Virus record (IMG/VR): IMGVR_UViG_3300029915_000016
Location: 1 to 64,000 of that record
DNA from: a virus
Length of the DNA stretch: 64,000 nucleotides
Strand: one strand, 5' to 3'
Below are positions 51,866 through 57,807 of this stretch, piece after piece. Under the pieces are notes generated by a model, which had not been told where the DNA came from, did not search any database, and was given only the letters and a program-made list of their open reading frames with translations. The number at the start of each line of letters is the position of its first letter. Positions within the stretch are counted from its first letter, which is position 1. Position numbers and translations under genes: made by a program.

Positions 51866-53053
51866 CTAAATCAGACAGTTTCCGGCTTCAATGGCATCTG
51901 CGTTAGCTAAAGACTTGCGTCCCAACTTCCGTCTTACGTTGCCTCCACCAGCAGTAGCGCCAATCCCTGACGCCAGTATCCGTAAACCTTCGTCACGGAT
52001 ATTCTTCGCCGCATTTATATCGCGGTCATGATGTGTTGAGCAGGATGGGCAGGTCCAAGAACGAACAATTAACGGCATCTTACCATTCTGAAATCCGCAC
52101 TCGGAACAAACTTTGCTTGACGGAAAAAAGCGTCCTATTTTTATGAAAGCCTTACCATCGCGCTCTGCTTTGTACTTGAGAAACAATGTTAGTGTTCCCC
52201 ACCCTACATCTGATACTGCTTTCGCAAGGTTATGGTTAGCTATCATTCCCTTCACATTCAAATCCTCTACGATCACGACTTGGTTCTCATCAATGATCTT
52301 GCGAGAGACTTTGTGAAGGTAATCACGGCGCTGGTTTGTGATATGTTCATGAACTCGTGCAACCTGAATACGTGCTTTGTTGCGACTTGATGAGCCTTTC
52401 TTTTTGCGACTCAAAGATTGCTGCTTACGCTTTAGATTCTTTTCTGACTTGGCAATCCAGCGAGGATTATTAAACTTCGATCCATCGCTAGTAATTGCTA
52501 AATGCGTTAAACCTACGTCTACACCGATTGCCTTCCCTTCGATAGAAATAGGAGGAACAGGAATAGAATCATCGGTAAGAATCGAAGCGTAGTAGTGGCC
52601 GCATGGATTCTTGCTCACCGTGACCGTCTTGATTCGTCCAACAATCTCACGGTGTATGACAGCCTTAACTTTGCCAACTTTAGGAAGATTTATTATACTC
52701 CCGTCTATTTTAACGTGTTGCGGATACTGAATCGACTGTTTTCTATGCTTAGATTTGAATCGTGGATATCTAGCCCTCTTCTCAAAGAAGTTCTGGAACG
52801 CTGCTGCCAAATTACGAATTGATGATTGAAGGACTTGCGCGTATGCGTCTTTCATCCATTCATGTTCTGTTTTCAATTCAGGCAAACGATTCGCCATTGC
52901 AACAAATGTGAGACTTTTTCCGGTTTCCTTGTACACTTTCTGCGTTTCCGCCAAAGCCCAATTCCACGTCCAACGAGCACATCCAAACTGGCATACAAGT
53001 AAATTTTCCTGCTCAAAGGTGGGATAGAGACGAAATTTTGTCGTATTCAACAT
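51866..53053 (-). CDS. tnpB: TnpB RNA-guided nuclease (IS200/IS605 OrfB)
   Basis: 395 aa, full length. RuvC-like active site: Asp in IGVDVGLTHLAI, Glu in VVIVEDLNVKGM, Asp in HHDRDINAAKNI. Zinc ribbon CSECG...CPSC. No tnpA nearby, so it is probably immobile alone and persists as an RNA-guided homing nuclease. The ATG lies at leaderless distance from its promoter. Insertion splits the tRNA array. Confidence 0.9.
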   Translation of the reverse strand: MLNTTKFRLYPTFEQENLLVCQFGCARWTWNWALAETQKVYKETGKSLTFVAMANRLPELKTEHEWMKDAYAQVLQSSIRNLAAAFQNFFEKRARYPRFKSKHRKQSIQYPQHVKIDGSIINLPKVGKVKAVIHREIVGRIKTVTVSKNPCGHYYASILTDDSIPVPPISIEGKAIGVDVGLTHLAITSDGSKFNNPRWIAKSEKNLKRKQQSLSRKKKGSSSRNKARIQVARVHEHITNQRRDYLHKVSRKIIDENQVVIVEDLNVKGMIANHNLAKAVSDVGWGTLTLFLKYKAERDGKAFIKIGRFFPSSKVCSECGFQNGKMPLIVRSWTCPSCSTHHDRDINAAKNIRDEGLRILASGIGATAGGGNVRRKLGRKSLANADAIEAGNCLI

Positions 53054-53060
53054 TTATTTA

Positions 53061-53089
53061 ATCCTACCATGTATACGATTAAATGTCAA
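53061..53089 (-). promoter_or_regulatory. Promoter of tnpB at leaderless spacing
   Basis: On the minus strand TTGACA (53089-53084), 17-base spacer, TAGGAT (53066-53061), then the ATG 8 bases after the -10. Overlaps an 8-bp inverted repeat ATTTAATC / GATTAAAT (53056-53084), possibly the element end or an operator. Confidence 0.6.
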
Positions 53090-53158
53090 TATTTCTCTAT
53101 TTTTGCGTTTACTTATTTCACTAAGATGTGATATAAAAAGTAACAGCAACAAGTTTAC

Positions 53159-53232
53159 GGTCCCATGGTCTAACGGTATGATTCATCTCTGTCTAAGATG
53201 CGTTCGGGGTTCGACTCCCCGTGGGATCGCCA
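53159..53232 (+). tRNA. tRNA-Asp(GTC)
   Basis: Acceptor GGTCCCA / TGGGATC, anticodon arm CATCT-CTGTCTA-AGATG, CCA encoded. Confidence 0.9.
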
Positions 53233-53239
53233 TAGTTGT

Positions 53240-53323
53240 GCTGCCGTTCTCGGTACTGGTATCTGAGCACCGTCTTTCAAGCGGTTGAATTTAATGCGAG
53301 TTCGATTCTCGTCGGCAGCGCCA
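53240..53323 (+). tRNA. tRNA-Glu(TTC)
   Basis: Acceptor GCTGCCG / CGGCAGC, anticodon arm ACCGT-CTTTCAA-GCGGT, CCA encoded. The variable region is longer (about 10) than usual. Confidence 0.85.
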
Positions 53324-53330
53324 AGTTTAT

Positions 53331-53405
53331 GTCCTTGTCTTCCAACGTTTAGGAACTCCGGCTCTCTACCGGATAACGCGGGGTAAGCACCCTCCAAGGA
53401 CACCA
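53331..53405 (+). tRNA. tRNA-Glu(CTC)
   Basis: Acceptor GTCCTTG / CAAGGAC, anticodon arm TCCGG-CTCTCTA-CCGGA, CCA encoded. Confidence 0.85.
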
Positions 53406-53417
53406 TTTCGAGAACGT

Positions 53418-53519
53418 ATGACGAGAACGCAGATCGCAATAGGATTTGTAGTCAAGGTAGCAACCAAGATGTTTTGGTGGATAATTTTGATATTCCTGTT
53501 GTGGATACAAAGTTTGTGA
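53418..53519 (+). CDS. Possible 33-aa membrane peptide
   Basis: Short frame MTRTQIAIGFVVKVATKMFW followed by a hydrophobic helix (WIILIFLLWI). No ribosome binding site. Listed because it is fully hydrophobic; may be fortuitous. Confidence 0.25.
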   Translation: MTRTQIAIGFVVKVATKMFWWIILIFLLWIQSL

Positions 53520-53520
53520 G

Positions 53521-53645
53521 TTTGTGCGGCGGCGTGGAGCGACACGCTAAACCTTATCGTGATATTCATCCCCCACGAGATAAGATAAGGTGAGGAAGAT
53601 TGGGGGAACGACCTGTATGCCGGTTTCGTACCCGGCCCGCACAAA
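53521..53645 (+). ncRNA. Pseudoknotted RNA in a tRNA slot
   Basis: Ends TTTGTGCGG / CCGCACAAA pair over 9 bases. Inside are hairpins GCGTG / CACGC and GCCGG / CCGGC, plus two perfect interleaved helices: ACCTTATC (53551-53558) with GATAAGGT (53584-53591), and TCCCCCA (53569-53575) with TGGGGGA (53601-53607). This is an H-type pseudoknot in a four-way arrangement. No CCA and no anticodon loop, so it is not an ordinary tRNA. Confidence 0.6.
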
Positions 53646-53660
53646 TAAATCACAAACTGC

Positions 53661-53690
53661 TTGACATTTGAAAACGAACAAGGATATAGT
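53661..53690 (+). promoter_or_regulatory. Promoter near-leaderless for a 24-aa frame
   Basis: TTGACA (53661-53666), 18-base spacer, TATAGT (53685-53690), then ATG 8 bases after the -10 box. Confidence 0.6.
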
Positions 53691-53697
53691 GAAAAAC

Positions 53698-53772
53698 ATG
53701 ATGACCTTTACCACACATACCGCGACACAAGCACCGACGCAGCCAGCCGGTAATCGCGGAAGTGCAGGATAG
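53698..53772 (+). CDS. Possible leaderless 24-aa peptide
   Basis: MMTFTTHTATQAPTQPAGNR, Thr/Pro-rich, begins where the promoter predicts the transcript to start. It is followed by a hairpin AGGCCCG / CGGGCCT (53816-53845) and then the endonuclease VII gene, so it could be a leader peptide. Confidence 0.35.
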   Translation: MMTFTTHTATQAPTQPAGNRGSAG

Positions 53773-53815
53773 GGTCTCAGTAGGATTTTTACTCGCATAG
53801 CGAATAAAACTGAAG

Positions 53816-53845
53816 AGGCCCGGTTCAAACCAACGAATCGGGCCT
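53816..53845 (+). other. Hairpin upstream of endonuclease VII gene
   Basis: 7-bp perfect stem AGGCCCG / CGGGCCT, no T tract. Possible leader or attenuation structure. Confidence 0.4.
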
Positions 53846-53863
53846 TAGTGCGTAGGAGTAGCA

Positions 53864-54301
53864 ATGGGGAAAGCGATTCACGTTATTAGCAATGTTGATG
53901 AAGATATGAAGACGGCAGATTGTGCGTTTTGTGGTCGCGTGAAAGTGAAACTGAAAAATAATGGTAAGGGTAGATCAAGGCGGTGGGCATGTACTATCGC
54001 GCAGAAAAAATGGGACGGTGCAAGATGTAAAACAGGAAAACCGCTTCGCAATATGACAGACGAGCAAATGGCTCACTACGTATTCAATCGACACGGAAGT
54101 TGTGATATTTGCGGTAGCGTACCACGCCGAATGTTGAACCGAGATCACTGCCATGTAACAGGAAACCTTCGCGGCTTGCTGTGCTATCGCTGTAATACGC
54201 TGCTAGGAAAATTTGATGACAGCATCGAGAAACTCCGTATAAAGGCAGATATTTTCCTGAAGGCGGCATGTTATCTCGAAAGGAACGATACAAAGTTTTG
54301 A
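53864..54301 (+). CDS. Endonuclease VII-family nuclease (145 aa)
   Basis: GGAG before ATG. DHCHVTGNLRGLLCYRCNTL, then LGKFDDS, is the catalytic signature of recombination endonuclease VII; CDICG and further Cys form zinc sites. Ends flush with the next tRNA. Could be a homing gene or a resolvase of branched DNA. Confidence 0.85.
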   Translation: MGKAIHVISNVDEDMKTADCAFCGRVKVKLKNNGKGRSRRWACTIAQKKWDGARCKTGKPLRNMTDEQMAHYVFNRHGSCDICGSVPRRMLNRDHCHVTGNLRGLLCYRCNTLLGKFDDSIEKLRIKADIFLKAACYLERNDTKF

Positions 54302-54391
54302 TGTGCGATACCCGAGAGGTAGCAGGGACGATACTGTTAATATCGAGAGGTTTATCCTCCACCGTAGGTTCGAATCCTACTCGCACAGCCT
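54302..54391 (+). tRNA. tRNA-Asn(GTT) with long variable arm
   Basis: Acceptor TGTGCGA / TCGCACA with G73, anticodon arm CGATA-CTGTTAA-TATCG, T arm GTAGG-TTCGAAT-CCTAC. The variable region holds a real hairpin GAGG / CCTC, unusual for Asn (normally class I). The 3' end reads CCT, so CCA must be completed. Confidence 0.8.
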
Positions 54392-54403
54392 TTAGTAAGA
54401 AGT

Positions 54404-54477
54404 ACCTCGTTCGTTCAACGGCAGGACGACTGACTCTGACTCAGTTAATTGACGTTCAAATCGTCAACGGGGTGCCA
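54404..54477 (+). tRNA. tRNA-Gln(CTG)
   Basis: Acceptor ACCTCGT / ACGGGGT, anticodon arm ACTGA-CTCTGAC-TCAGT, CCA encoded. Confidence 0.85.
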
Positions 54478-54488
54478 AAGATTAACGT

Positions 54489-54562
54489 GGGATCGTCGTT
54501 CAACGTTAGGACATTGCCCTTTGGAGGCAATTATCAAGGTTAGAATCCTTGCGATCCTGCCA
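54489..54562 (+). tRNA. tRNA-Gln(TTG)
   Basis: Acceptor GGGATCG / CGATCCT, anticodon arm TTGCC-CTTTGGA-GGCAA, CCA encoded. Confidence 0.85.
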
Positions 54563-54570
54563 AACAGTAA

Positions 54571-54645
54571 GCGGGTGTATATCAACGGTAGATAGTCTCG
54601 TTGCCAACGAGAAGGAAGAGGGATCGTCACCCTCCACCCGCTCCA
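54571..54645 (+). tRNA. tRNA-Gly(GCC)
   Basis: Acceptor GCGGGTG / CACCCGC, anticodon arm TCTCG-TTGCCAA-CGAGA, CCA encoded. Confidence 0.9.
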
Positions 54646-54740
54646 TATTAGGAATAGTAGCCGACATGGAACATAAGATGATTTTGATGAGTGCCGACTT
54701 CCGAGAGGTACACAAGGTTGTAGTGGCAAAACGTAAACAT

Positions 54741-54815
54741 GCTGGTATGGCCGAGAGCTTAGGCGCTGACCCCGTAAGTCAGAACACACAGGTTGAAATC
54801 CTGTTGCCAGCCCCA
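54741..54815 (+). tRNA. tRNA-Thr(CGT) with C33
   Basis: Acceptor GCTGGTA / TGCCAGC, anticodon arm CTGAC-CCCGTAA-GTCAG, CCA encoded with C73. Position 33 is C, not the near-universal U. It overlaps a small open frame from 54663. Confidence 0.75.
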
Positions 54816-54850
54816 TTTCAAGAGAGTCAAGCTACGGATTGAGGTACGTG

Positions 54851-55396
54851 ATGAGCACGTTGATGAAAAAGCCGGTTTTGGTCCTTAACGCCTCGTATGA
54901 GCCGATCAGGATAGTTCCAGCGCGTCGTGCTCTCACGTTGATTTGTAAGGGTGCTGCAATGGTTGAGCAACCTACACGGATAGAAGTCTATCCGGGTATA
55001 ACTCTACCATCTGTAATCCGGCTTAGGACATATCGGCATATTCCTATACGCCTTCAAATTGTCAGTCGCAAGAACATTTATATCCGTGACGGTCATAGGT
55101 GCGGATATTGTGGACAGCAATTCAAAGGTGATGAACTGACGTTAGATCACATTCAACCAAGATCCCGTGGAGGAAAGAACGACTGGTCTAACCTAGTAAC
55201 TTGCTGCCGAAAAGACAACCATCGTAAGGCAGACAGGACGCCAGAGGAGGCAGGAATGAAACTGCTCCGTAAGCCTCTTCCGGCAACAGTTCACACAGGA
55301 CGTGGATTGCTACGTTCCATGGCGCTTGAAGTTGGGGCGTGGGAAAAGTATTTGTATTCCGACTCAAAAGGAGAAACGAAGTTGCAGTTTTCGTAA
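54851..55396 (+). CDS. HNH endonuclease (181 aa)
   Basis: GAGG 7 bases before ATG 54851. The protein has the whole bacterial-type HNH family pattern: VLVLNASYEPIRIVPARRAL, YIRDGHRCGYCGQQF, LTLDHIQPRSRGGKNDWSNL, NHRKADRTPEEAGM. Probably a mobile or accessory nuclease; sits between two tRNAs. Confidence 0.85.
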   Translation: MSTLMKKPVLVLNASYEPIRIVPARRALTLICKGAAMVEQPTRIEVYPGITLPSVIRLRTYRHIPIRLQIVSRKNIYIRDGHRCGYCGQQFKGDELTLDHIQPRSRGGKNDWSNLVTCCRKDNHRKADRTPEEAGMKLLRKPLPATVHTGRGLLRSMALEVGAWEKYLYSDSKGETKLQFS

Positions 55397-55400
55397 GTTT

Positions 55401-55472
55401 GCCGAATGCTCTGAGTAGCAGCGGGAGCTTGTATCTCCTGCCCGGTCGGTTCGATTCCGACATTCGGCTCCA
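55401..55472 (+). tRNA. tRNA-Thr(TGT)
   Basis: Acceptor GCCGAAT / ATTCGGC, anticodon arm GGGAG-CTTGTAT-CTCCT, CCA encoded. Confidence 0.85.
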
Positions 55473-55473
55473 A

Positions 55474-55564
55474 GTGGCTGAGGAAGCCAATCCGTTAAGC
55501 GTGGAGCACATGGCTTAACGGGCTAGGGGACACGGGGCGAGTGCTACGCAATCCGACTCCACCA
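55474..55564 (+). ncRNA. Unclassified RNA in a tRNA slot
   Basis: Between two tRNAs and ending CTCCACCA. It contains GGCT-gagga-AGCC and a strong hairpin CCGTTAAGC (55492-55500) / GCTTAACGG (55513-55521). I could not fold it as a cloverleaf with a plausible acceptor. Either a degenerate tRNA or another small RNA. Confidence 0.35.
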
Positions 55565-55572
55565 AAGTTCAT

Positions 55573-55648
55573 GGCGGCTATAGTTCAGAGGCAGAACGCC
55601 GGTCTGTGGCATCGGATGTCGGGATTTCAAAATTCCCTAGCCGCCCCA
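55573..55648 (+). tRNA. tRNA-His(GTG)
   Basis: Acceptor with the extra 5' G opposite C73 (GGCGGCT / AGCCGCC), anticodon arm CCGGT-CTGTGGC-ATCGG. Confidence 0.9.
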
Positions 55649-55655
55649 TTTTAAC

Positions 55656-55730
55656 GGGCCAGTAGCATAGATGTAATGCGTCACCCCTGCAAGGTGAAGT
55701 TCGAGGACTCAAGCCCCTCCTGGTCCACCA
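55656..55730 (+). tRNA. tRNA-Ala(TGC) with C33
   Basis: Acceptor GGGCCAG / CTGGTCC contains the G3.U70 wobble that identifies Ala. Anticodon arm TCACC-CCTGCAA-GGTGA has C33 in place of U33. CCA encoded. Confidence 0.85.
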
Positions 55731-55739
55731 GTTTTGTAC

Positions 55740-55816
55740 GGCACTGTAGCTCAGAATGGTAGAGCAGGACTCTGAAAAGGTCCGTGTCGCGGTCTCGATA
55801 GCCGCCAGTGCCACCA
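55740..55816 (+). tRNA. tRNA-Phe(GAA)
   Basis: Acceptor GGCACTG / CAGTGCC, anticodon arm GGACT-CTGAAAA-GGTCC, CCA encoded. Confidence 0.9.
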
Positions 55817-55817
55817 T

Positions 55818-55895
55818 CGGAATGTAGCGTAGTCTGCTTAACGCGCTCGCTTCGGGAGCGAGAGATCGCAGGTCGAAATCCTGCCATTCCGACCA
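55818..55895 (+). tRNA. tRNA-Pro(CGG)
   Basis: Acceptor CGGAATG / CATTCCG, anticodon arm CTCGC-TTCGGGA-GCGAG, CCA encoded. Confidence 0.9.
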
Positions 55896-55901
55896 GTTTA
55901 A

Positions 55902-55976
55902 CGGGGTGTAGCTCAAAGGAAGAGCACTAGTTTTGGGAACTAGAGGCTGTGGTATCGTGATCCACCACCCCGACCA
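55902..55976 (+). tRNA. tRNA-Pro(TGG)
   Basis: Acceptor CGGGGTG / CACCCCG, anticodon arm CTAGT-TTTGGGA-ACTAG, CCA encoded. Confidence 0.9.
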
Positions 55977-55992
55977 TCTATTAGGAGTAGCG

Positions 55993-56238
55993 ATGAGGGA
56001 TATAACAATACAGGAAGCATCCGAGTGTATCAAGAGAACGCTACCGCGCTGCACGCCTGATATTTGGTTTCTCACGCGCTTCAAGGATTACGTGAATAAC
56101 AACACAGAAGTTGACGATATGGAGGAAGATGAATTTTTCGATAGTTTTCTTCCTTGCGCTTTGTGGGCTTTCACTGAAGCGATGTACAGCACGATTATGC
56201 CAGTTACTAGGTTTGGCGAATGTGCGCCTCTAGCTTAA
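55993..56238 (+). CDS. Small hypothetical protein in tRNA array (81 aa)
   Basis: TAGGAG 6 bases before ATG. MRDITIQEASECIKRTLPRC followed by an acidic helix and FTEAMYSTIMPVT. The last 15 bases overlap the 5' end of tRNA-Arg(ACG), so processing of the tRNA would remove the stop region of this mRNA. Function unknown. Confidence 0.6.
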   Translation: MRDITIQEASECIKRTLPRCTPDIWFLTRFKDYVNNNTEVDDMEEDEFFDSFLPCALWAFTEAMYSTIMPVTRFGECAPLA

Positions 56239-56299
56239 TGGAAAGAGCGGCACTCTACGAAAGTGTCAGGTTCCCGTTCAAGTCGGGAGGGGCGTACCA
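56224..56299 (+). tRNA. tRNA-Arg(ACG)
   Basis: Acceptor GCGCCTC / GGGGCGT, anticodon arm GCACT-CTACGAA-AGTGT, CCA encoded. Overlaps the preceding small gene. Confidence 0.85.
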
Positions 56300-56311
56300 A
56301 AGATTTTCACA

Positions 56312-56334
56312 TGCAAGCAAAAATAGTGCTTGCA
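56312..56334 (+). other. Perfect hairpin after tRNA-Arg(ACG)
   Basis: 8-bp stem TGCAAGCA / TGCTTGCA with a 7-base loop; no T tract. May stop 3' trimming or be a processing signal. Confidence 0.45.
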
Positions 56335-56378
56335 ATTGCGCAGAGTTTGATGTAAGGTTGGAAATGTTGAGTTTGAGC

Positions 56379-56471
56379 TTCGGTGCAGGAATGGAAACAT
56401 GACCATCCTGACGAATTAGGTCTCAGAGTATCGAGCCTTGTAGCTAGGTTACAGGACGGCTACCACCGGAA
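56379..56471 (+). ncRNA. Multi-hairpin RNA ahead of the Y RNA cluster
   Basis: TTCGGTG (56379) pairs with CACCGGA (56464-56470). It encloses CAGG-a-ATGG / CCATCCTG, GGTCTC / GAGCC and GTAGC / GCTAC hairpins. Tail AATAAG leads into the first Y-like element. Cloverleaf-like but no canonical anticodon or T arm. Identity unknown. Confidence 0.35.
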
Positions 56472-56477
56472 ATAAGT

Positions 56478-56623
56478 AAGCGAGAGCCGGAAGAGTTGGA
56501 TTATCGCCTATGGAGCGGGTTATACGGGTTCGAGTCCCGTCTGGGGAACCAATAACGAATCGACTTCCCCGGTCGTCTAATGGCAGGACGCCTAAACATC
56601 CAGTTCGCTATTTGTTCTCGCTT
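56478..56623 (+). ncRNA. Y RNA-like element 1, with permuted tRNA-like domain
   Basis: P1 AAGCGAGA / TCTCGCTT (8 bp), GCCG junction, P2 GAGTTGG / CCAGTTC, then TTATC; 3' junction GCTATTTGT. Between the P2 strands lies a tRNA-like part in permuted order: T arm ACGGG-TTCGAGT-CCCGT, acceptor 3' strand CTGGGGA with ACCA, a linker, then acceptor 5' strand TCCCCGG and a D arm GTC...GAC. Seven acceptor pairs form across the linker. Confidence 0.75.
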
Positions 56624-56630
56624 TAAGTTT

Positions 56631-56760
56631 TGCACGAGCCGTCCGAATTTCGTTATCCTCCGCCAAACTGGGGGCGTAGCTTAATGGCTAAAGCGCCAGA
56701 GTAATCTGGATATTGGGTTCGAGTCCCACGTCAACGCGAAGTTCAATTTTTGTTCGTGCA
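56631..56760 (+). ncRNA. Y RNA-like element 2, with tRNA-like domain
   Basis: P1 TGCACG / CGTGCA, AGCCG, P2 GAATTTCG / CGAAGTTC, TTATC, 3' junction ATTTTTGT. The inner part has an acceptor-like 3' end CCTCCGCCA, a linker AACT, then GGGGGCG, D arm, a hairpin CCAGA-GTAA-TCTGG in place of an anticodon arm (GNRA tetraloop), and T arm GGG-TTCGAGT-CCC. No anticodon, so a mimic rather than a tRNA. Confidence 0.7.
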
Positions 56761-56767
56761 GTTTTTT

Positions 56768-56826
56768 GTACGGGTCGGAAGCCAGCGTTACCTTGTAAAT
56801 ATCGCTGTCTGATTATTTATCCGTAC
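56768..56826 (+). ncRNA. Y RNA-like element 3 (minimal)
   Basis: P1 GTACGG / CCGTAC, GTCGGAAG, P2 CAGCG / CGCTG, TTACC loop, 3' junction ATTATTTAT. No tRNA-like insert. Ends 16 bases before the HNH start codon, so it is also in that gene's leader. Confidence 0.7.
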
Positions 56827-56842
56827 CAATGGAGAGTGAATC

Positions 56843-57322
56843 ATGGGTTTCATAGCCGAAGTTTCAGCCACAGATAGGTTTTGGAGTAAGGTTGATAAAT
56901 CGGCTGGGCATGGTCCAAACGGGGACTGTTGGGTTTGGACTGCACGTAGGAATTTAGATGGCTATGGGCAGTTTCGTCCTTCCTCTTGGAGATCAGGTGG
57001 TAAACTTGTAAGCGCACACGTATTTTCGTATCGCGAGAGTTTTGGCGAGTTTGATGCTGGATTACAAGTCCTGCATCGCTGCGATAATCCGGCTTGCGTT
57101 AGGGCAGAACATTTGTTTGTAGGTACGCAGGGTGACAATGTTCACGACATGATAGCGAAAAATAGATCGGGCCTAAATTTTCTTGGCTCTGATGTGATCG
57201 CTAACATTCTCGCGATGCATGGCAAAGGGATTAAACAGACAGAAATTGCCAAGAACGTTGGGATACACAAGCAATCTGTCTGGAGAATCATTAAGAGGAT
57301 GGCGGTAAAATCCTTGGCGTGA
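56843..57322 (+). CDS. HNH homing endonuclease (159 aa)
   Basis: GGAGAG before ATG. HNH_3-type core: GDCWVWTARRNLDGYGQF, LQVLHRCDNPACVRAEHLFV and GTQGDNVHDM. The C terminus (GIKQTEIAKNVGIHKQSVWR) is a helix-turn-helix for DNA recognition. It has inserted inside the Y RNA-like cluster, between elements 3 and 4. Confidence 0.85.
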   Translation: MGFIAEVSATDRFWSKVDKSAGHGPNGDCWVWTARRNLDGYGQFRPSSWRSGGKLVSAHVFSYRESFGEFDAGLQVLHRCDNPACVRAEHLFVGTQGDNVHDMIAKNRSGLNFLGSDVIANILAMHGKGIKQTEIAKNVGIHKQSVWRIIKRMAVKSLA

Positions 57323-57329
57323 TAAGTTT

Positions 57330-57399
57330 TGCATGGGTCGTTTGGCTCAGCGTTATCCTTCTAAGATAAAACCGCTGGCTGGTTGTTTTTATCCATGCA
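57330..57399 (+). ncRNA. Y RNA-like element 4
   Basis: P1 TGCATGG / CCATGCA, GTCG, P2 CAGCG / CGCTG, then TTATC-CTTCTAA-GATAA (an anticodon-arm-like hairpin) and the 3' junction GTTTTTAT. No acceptor or T arm inside. Confidence 0.7.
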
Positions 57400-57407
57400 G
57401 TGTTTCA

Positions 57408-57550
57408 AAGTGCGAGTCGAAAGAAGTTGATTATCTCAACATGAATGTCATGGGTTCGATTCCCATCGTCGTAGTAATACGATGTAGCTCAGTTGGTAGA
57501 GCGTCTGGATGCCGAAAGGCGTATTCGACTTCAACCATTTATTCGCACTT
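57408..57550 (+). ncRNA. Y RNA-like element 5, with permuted tRNA-like domain
   Basis: P1 AAGTGCGA / TCGCACTT (8 bp), GTCG, P2 GAAGTTG / CGACTTC, TTATC, 3' junction ACCATTTAT. Inside, T arm ATGGG-TTCGATT-CCCAT and acceptor 3' strand CGTCGTA are followed by GTAA, then the acceptor 5' strand TACGATG and a canonical D arm GCTCAGTTGGTAGAGC. So a complete acceptor stem is capped by a GNRA tetraloop: a tRNA mimic with no free 3' end. A GCC-GAAA-GGC hairpin replaces the anticodon. Confidence 0.8.
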
Positions 57551-57554
57551 AAGT

Positions 57555-57656
57555 TTGTCAGAGCCGGATGGGTTTGGTTATCGGTTCAAATCCGCTACAC
57601 CGCAAGGTGAATGGCTGTCCGCAAGGACAATCCAAATCCGCTATTTGTTCTGACAA
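57555..57656 (+). ncRNA. Y RNA-like element 6
   Basis: P1 TTGTCAGA / TCTGACAA, GCCG, P2 GGTTTGG / CCAAATC, TTATC, 3' junction GCTATTTGT. Inner tRNA-like part shortened: CGG-TTCAAAT-CCG T arm, acceptor-like CACC-GCAA-GGTG and GTCC-GCAA-GGAC, both capped by GNRA tetraloops. Confidence 0.75.
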
Positions 57657-57662
57657 TAAGTT

Positions 57663-57739
57663 TGCAGGGTCGGAAGTTCACTGTTCTCTACTACGAATAG
57701 AATGCCGAAAGGCGCACGGTGGGCACTATTTATCCTGCA
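57663..57739 (+). ncRNA. Y RNA-like element 7
   Basis: P1 TGCAGG / CCTGCA, GTCGGAAG, P2 CACTG / CGGTG, TTCTC loop, hairpin GCC-GAAA-GGC, 3' junction CACTATTTAT. Closest in the core to element 3. Confidence 0.7.
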
Positions 57740-57748
57740 TTGAATGTC

Positions 57749-57791
57749 CATAAGGGTCGAGCGGCAAAGCCGTTCCAATTTTATCCTTATG
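57749..57791 (+). ncRNA. Y RNA-like element 8 in the rsr leader
   Basis: Minimal form: P1 CATAAGG / CCTTATG, GTC, 7-bp P2 GAGCGGC-AAA-GCCGTTC, 3' junction CAATTTTAT. Ends 16 bases before the rsr start and just upstream of its GGGAG, so Rsr binding here could autoregulate translation. Confidence 0.65.
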
Positions 57792-57807
57792 ACCGGGAGA
57801 AAGACGA

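Noticed and set aside
54663-54842. Small frame starting MEHKMILMSADF that runs through tRNA-Thr(CGT)
   Set aside because: Its second half is the tRNA gene itself; ribosome site is weak. Possibly real only in the first 25 codons.
56478-57550. Permuted tRNA genes spliced by introns
   Set aside because: First considered because 3' halves precede 5' halves, but GNRA caps, missing anticodons and the shared core next to rsr fit Y RNAs better.
48960-57800. CRISPR array
   Set aside because: The repeated short motifs are tRNA spacers (AAGTTT) and T arms; there are no regularly spaced identical repeats and no cas genes.
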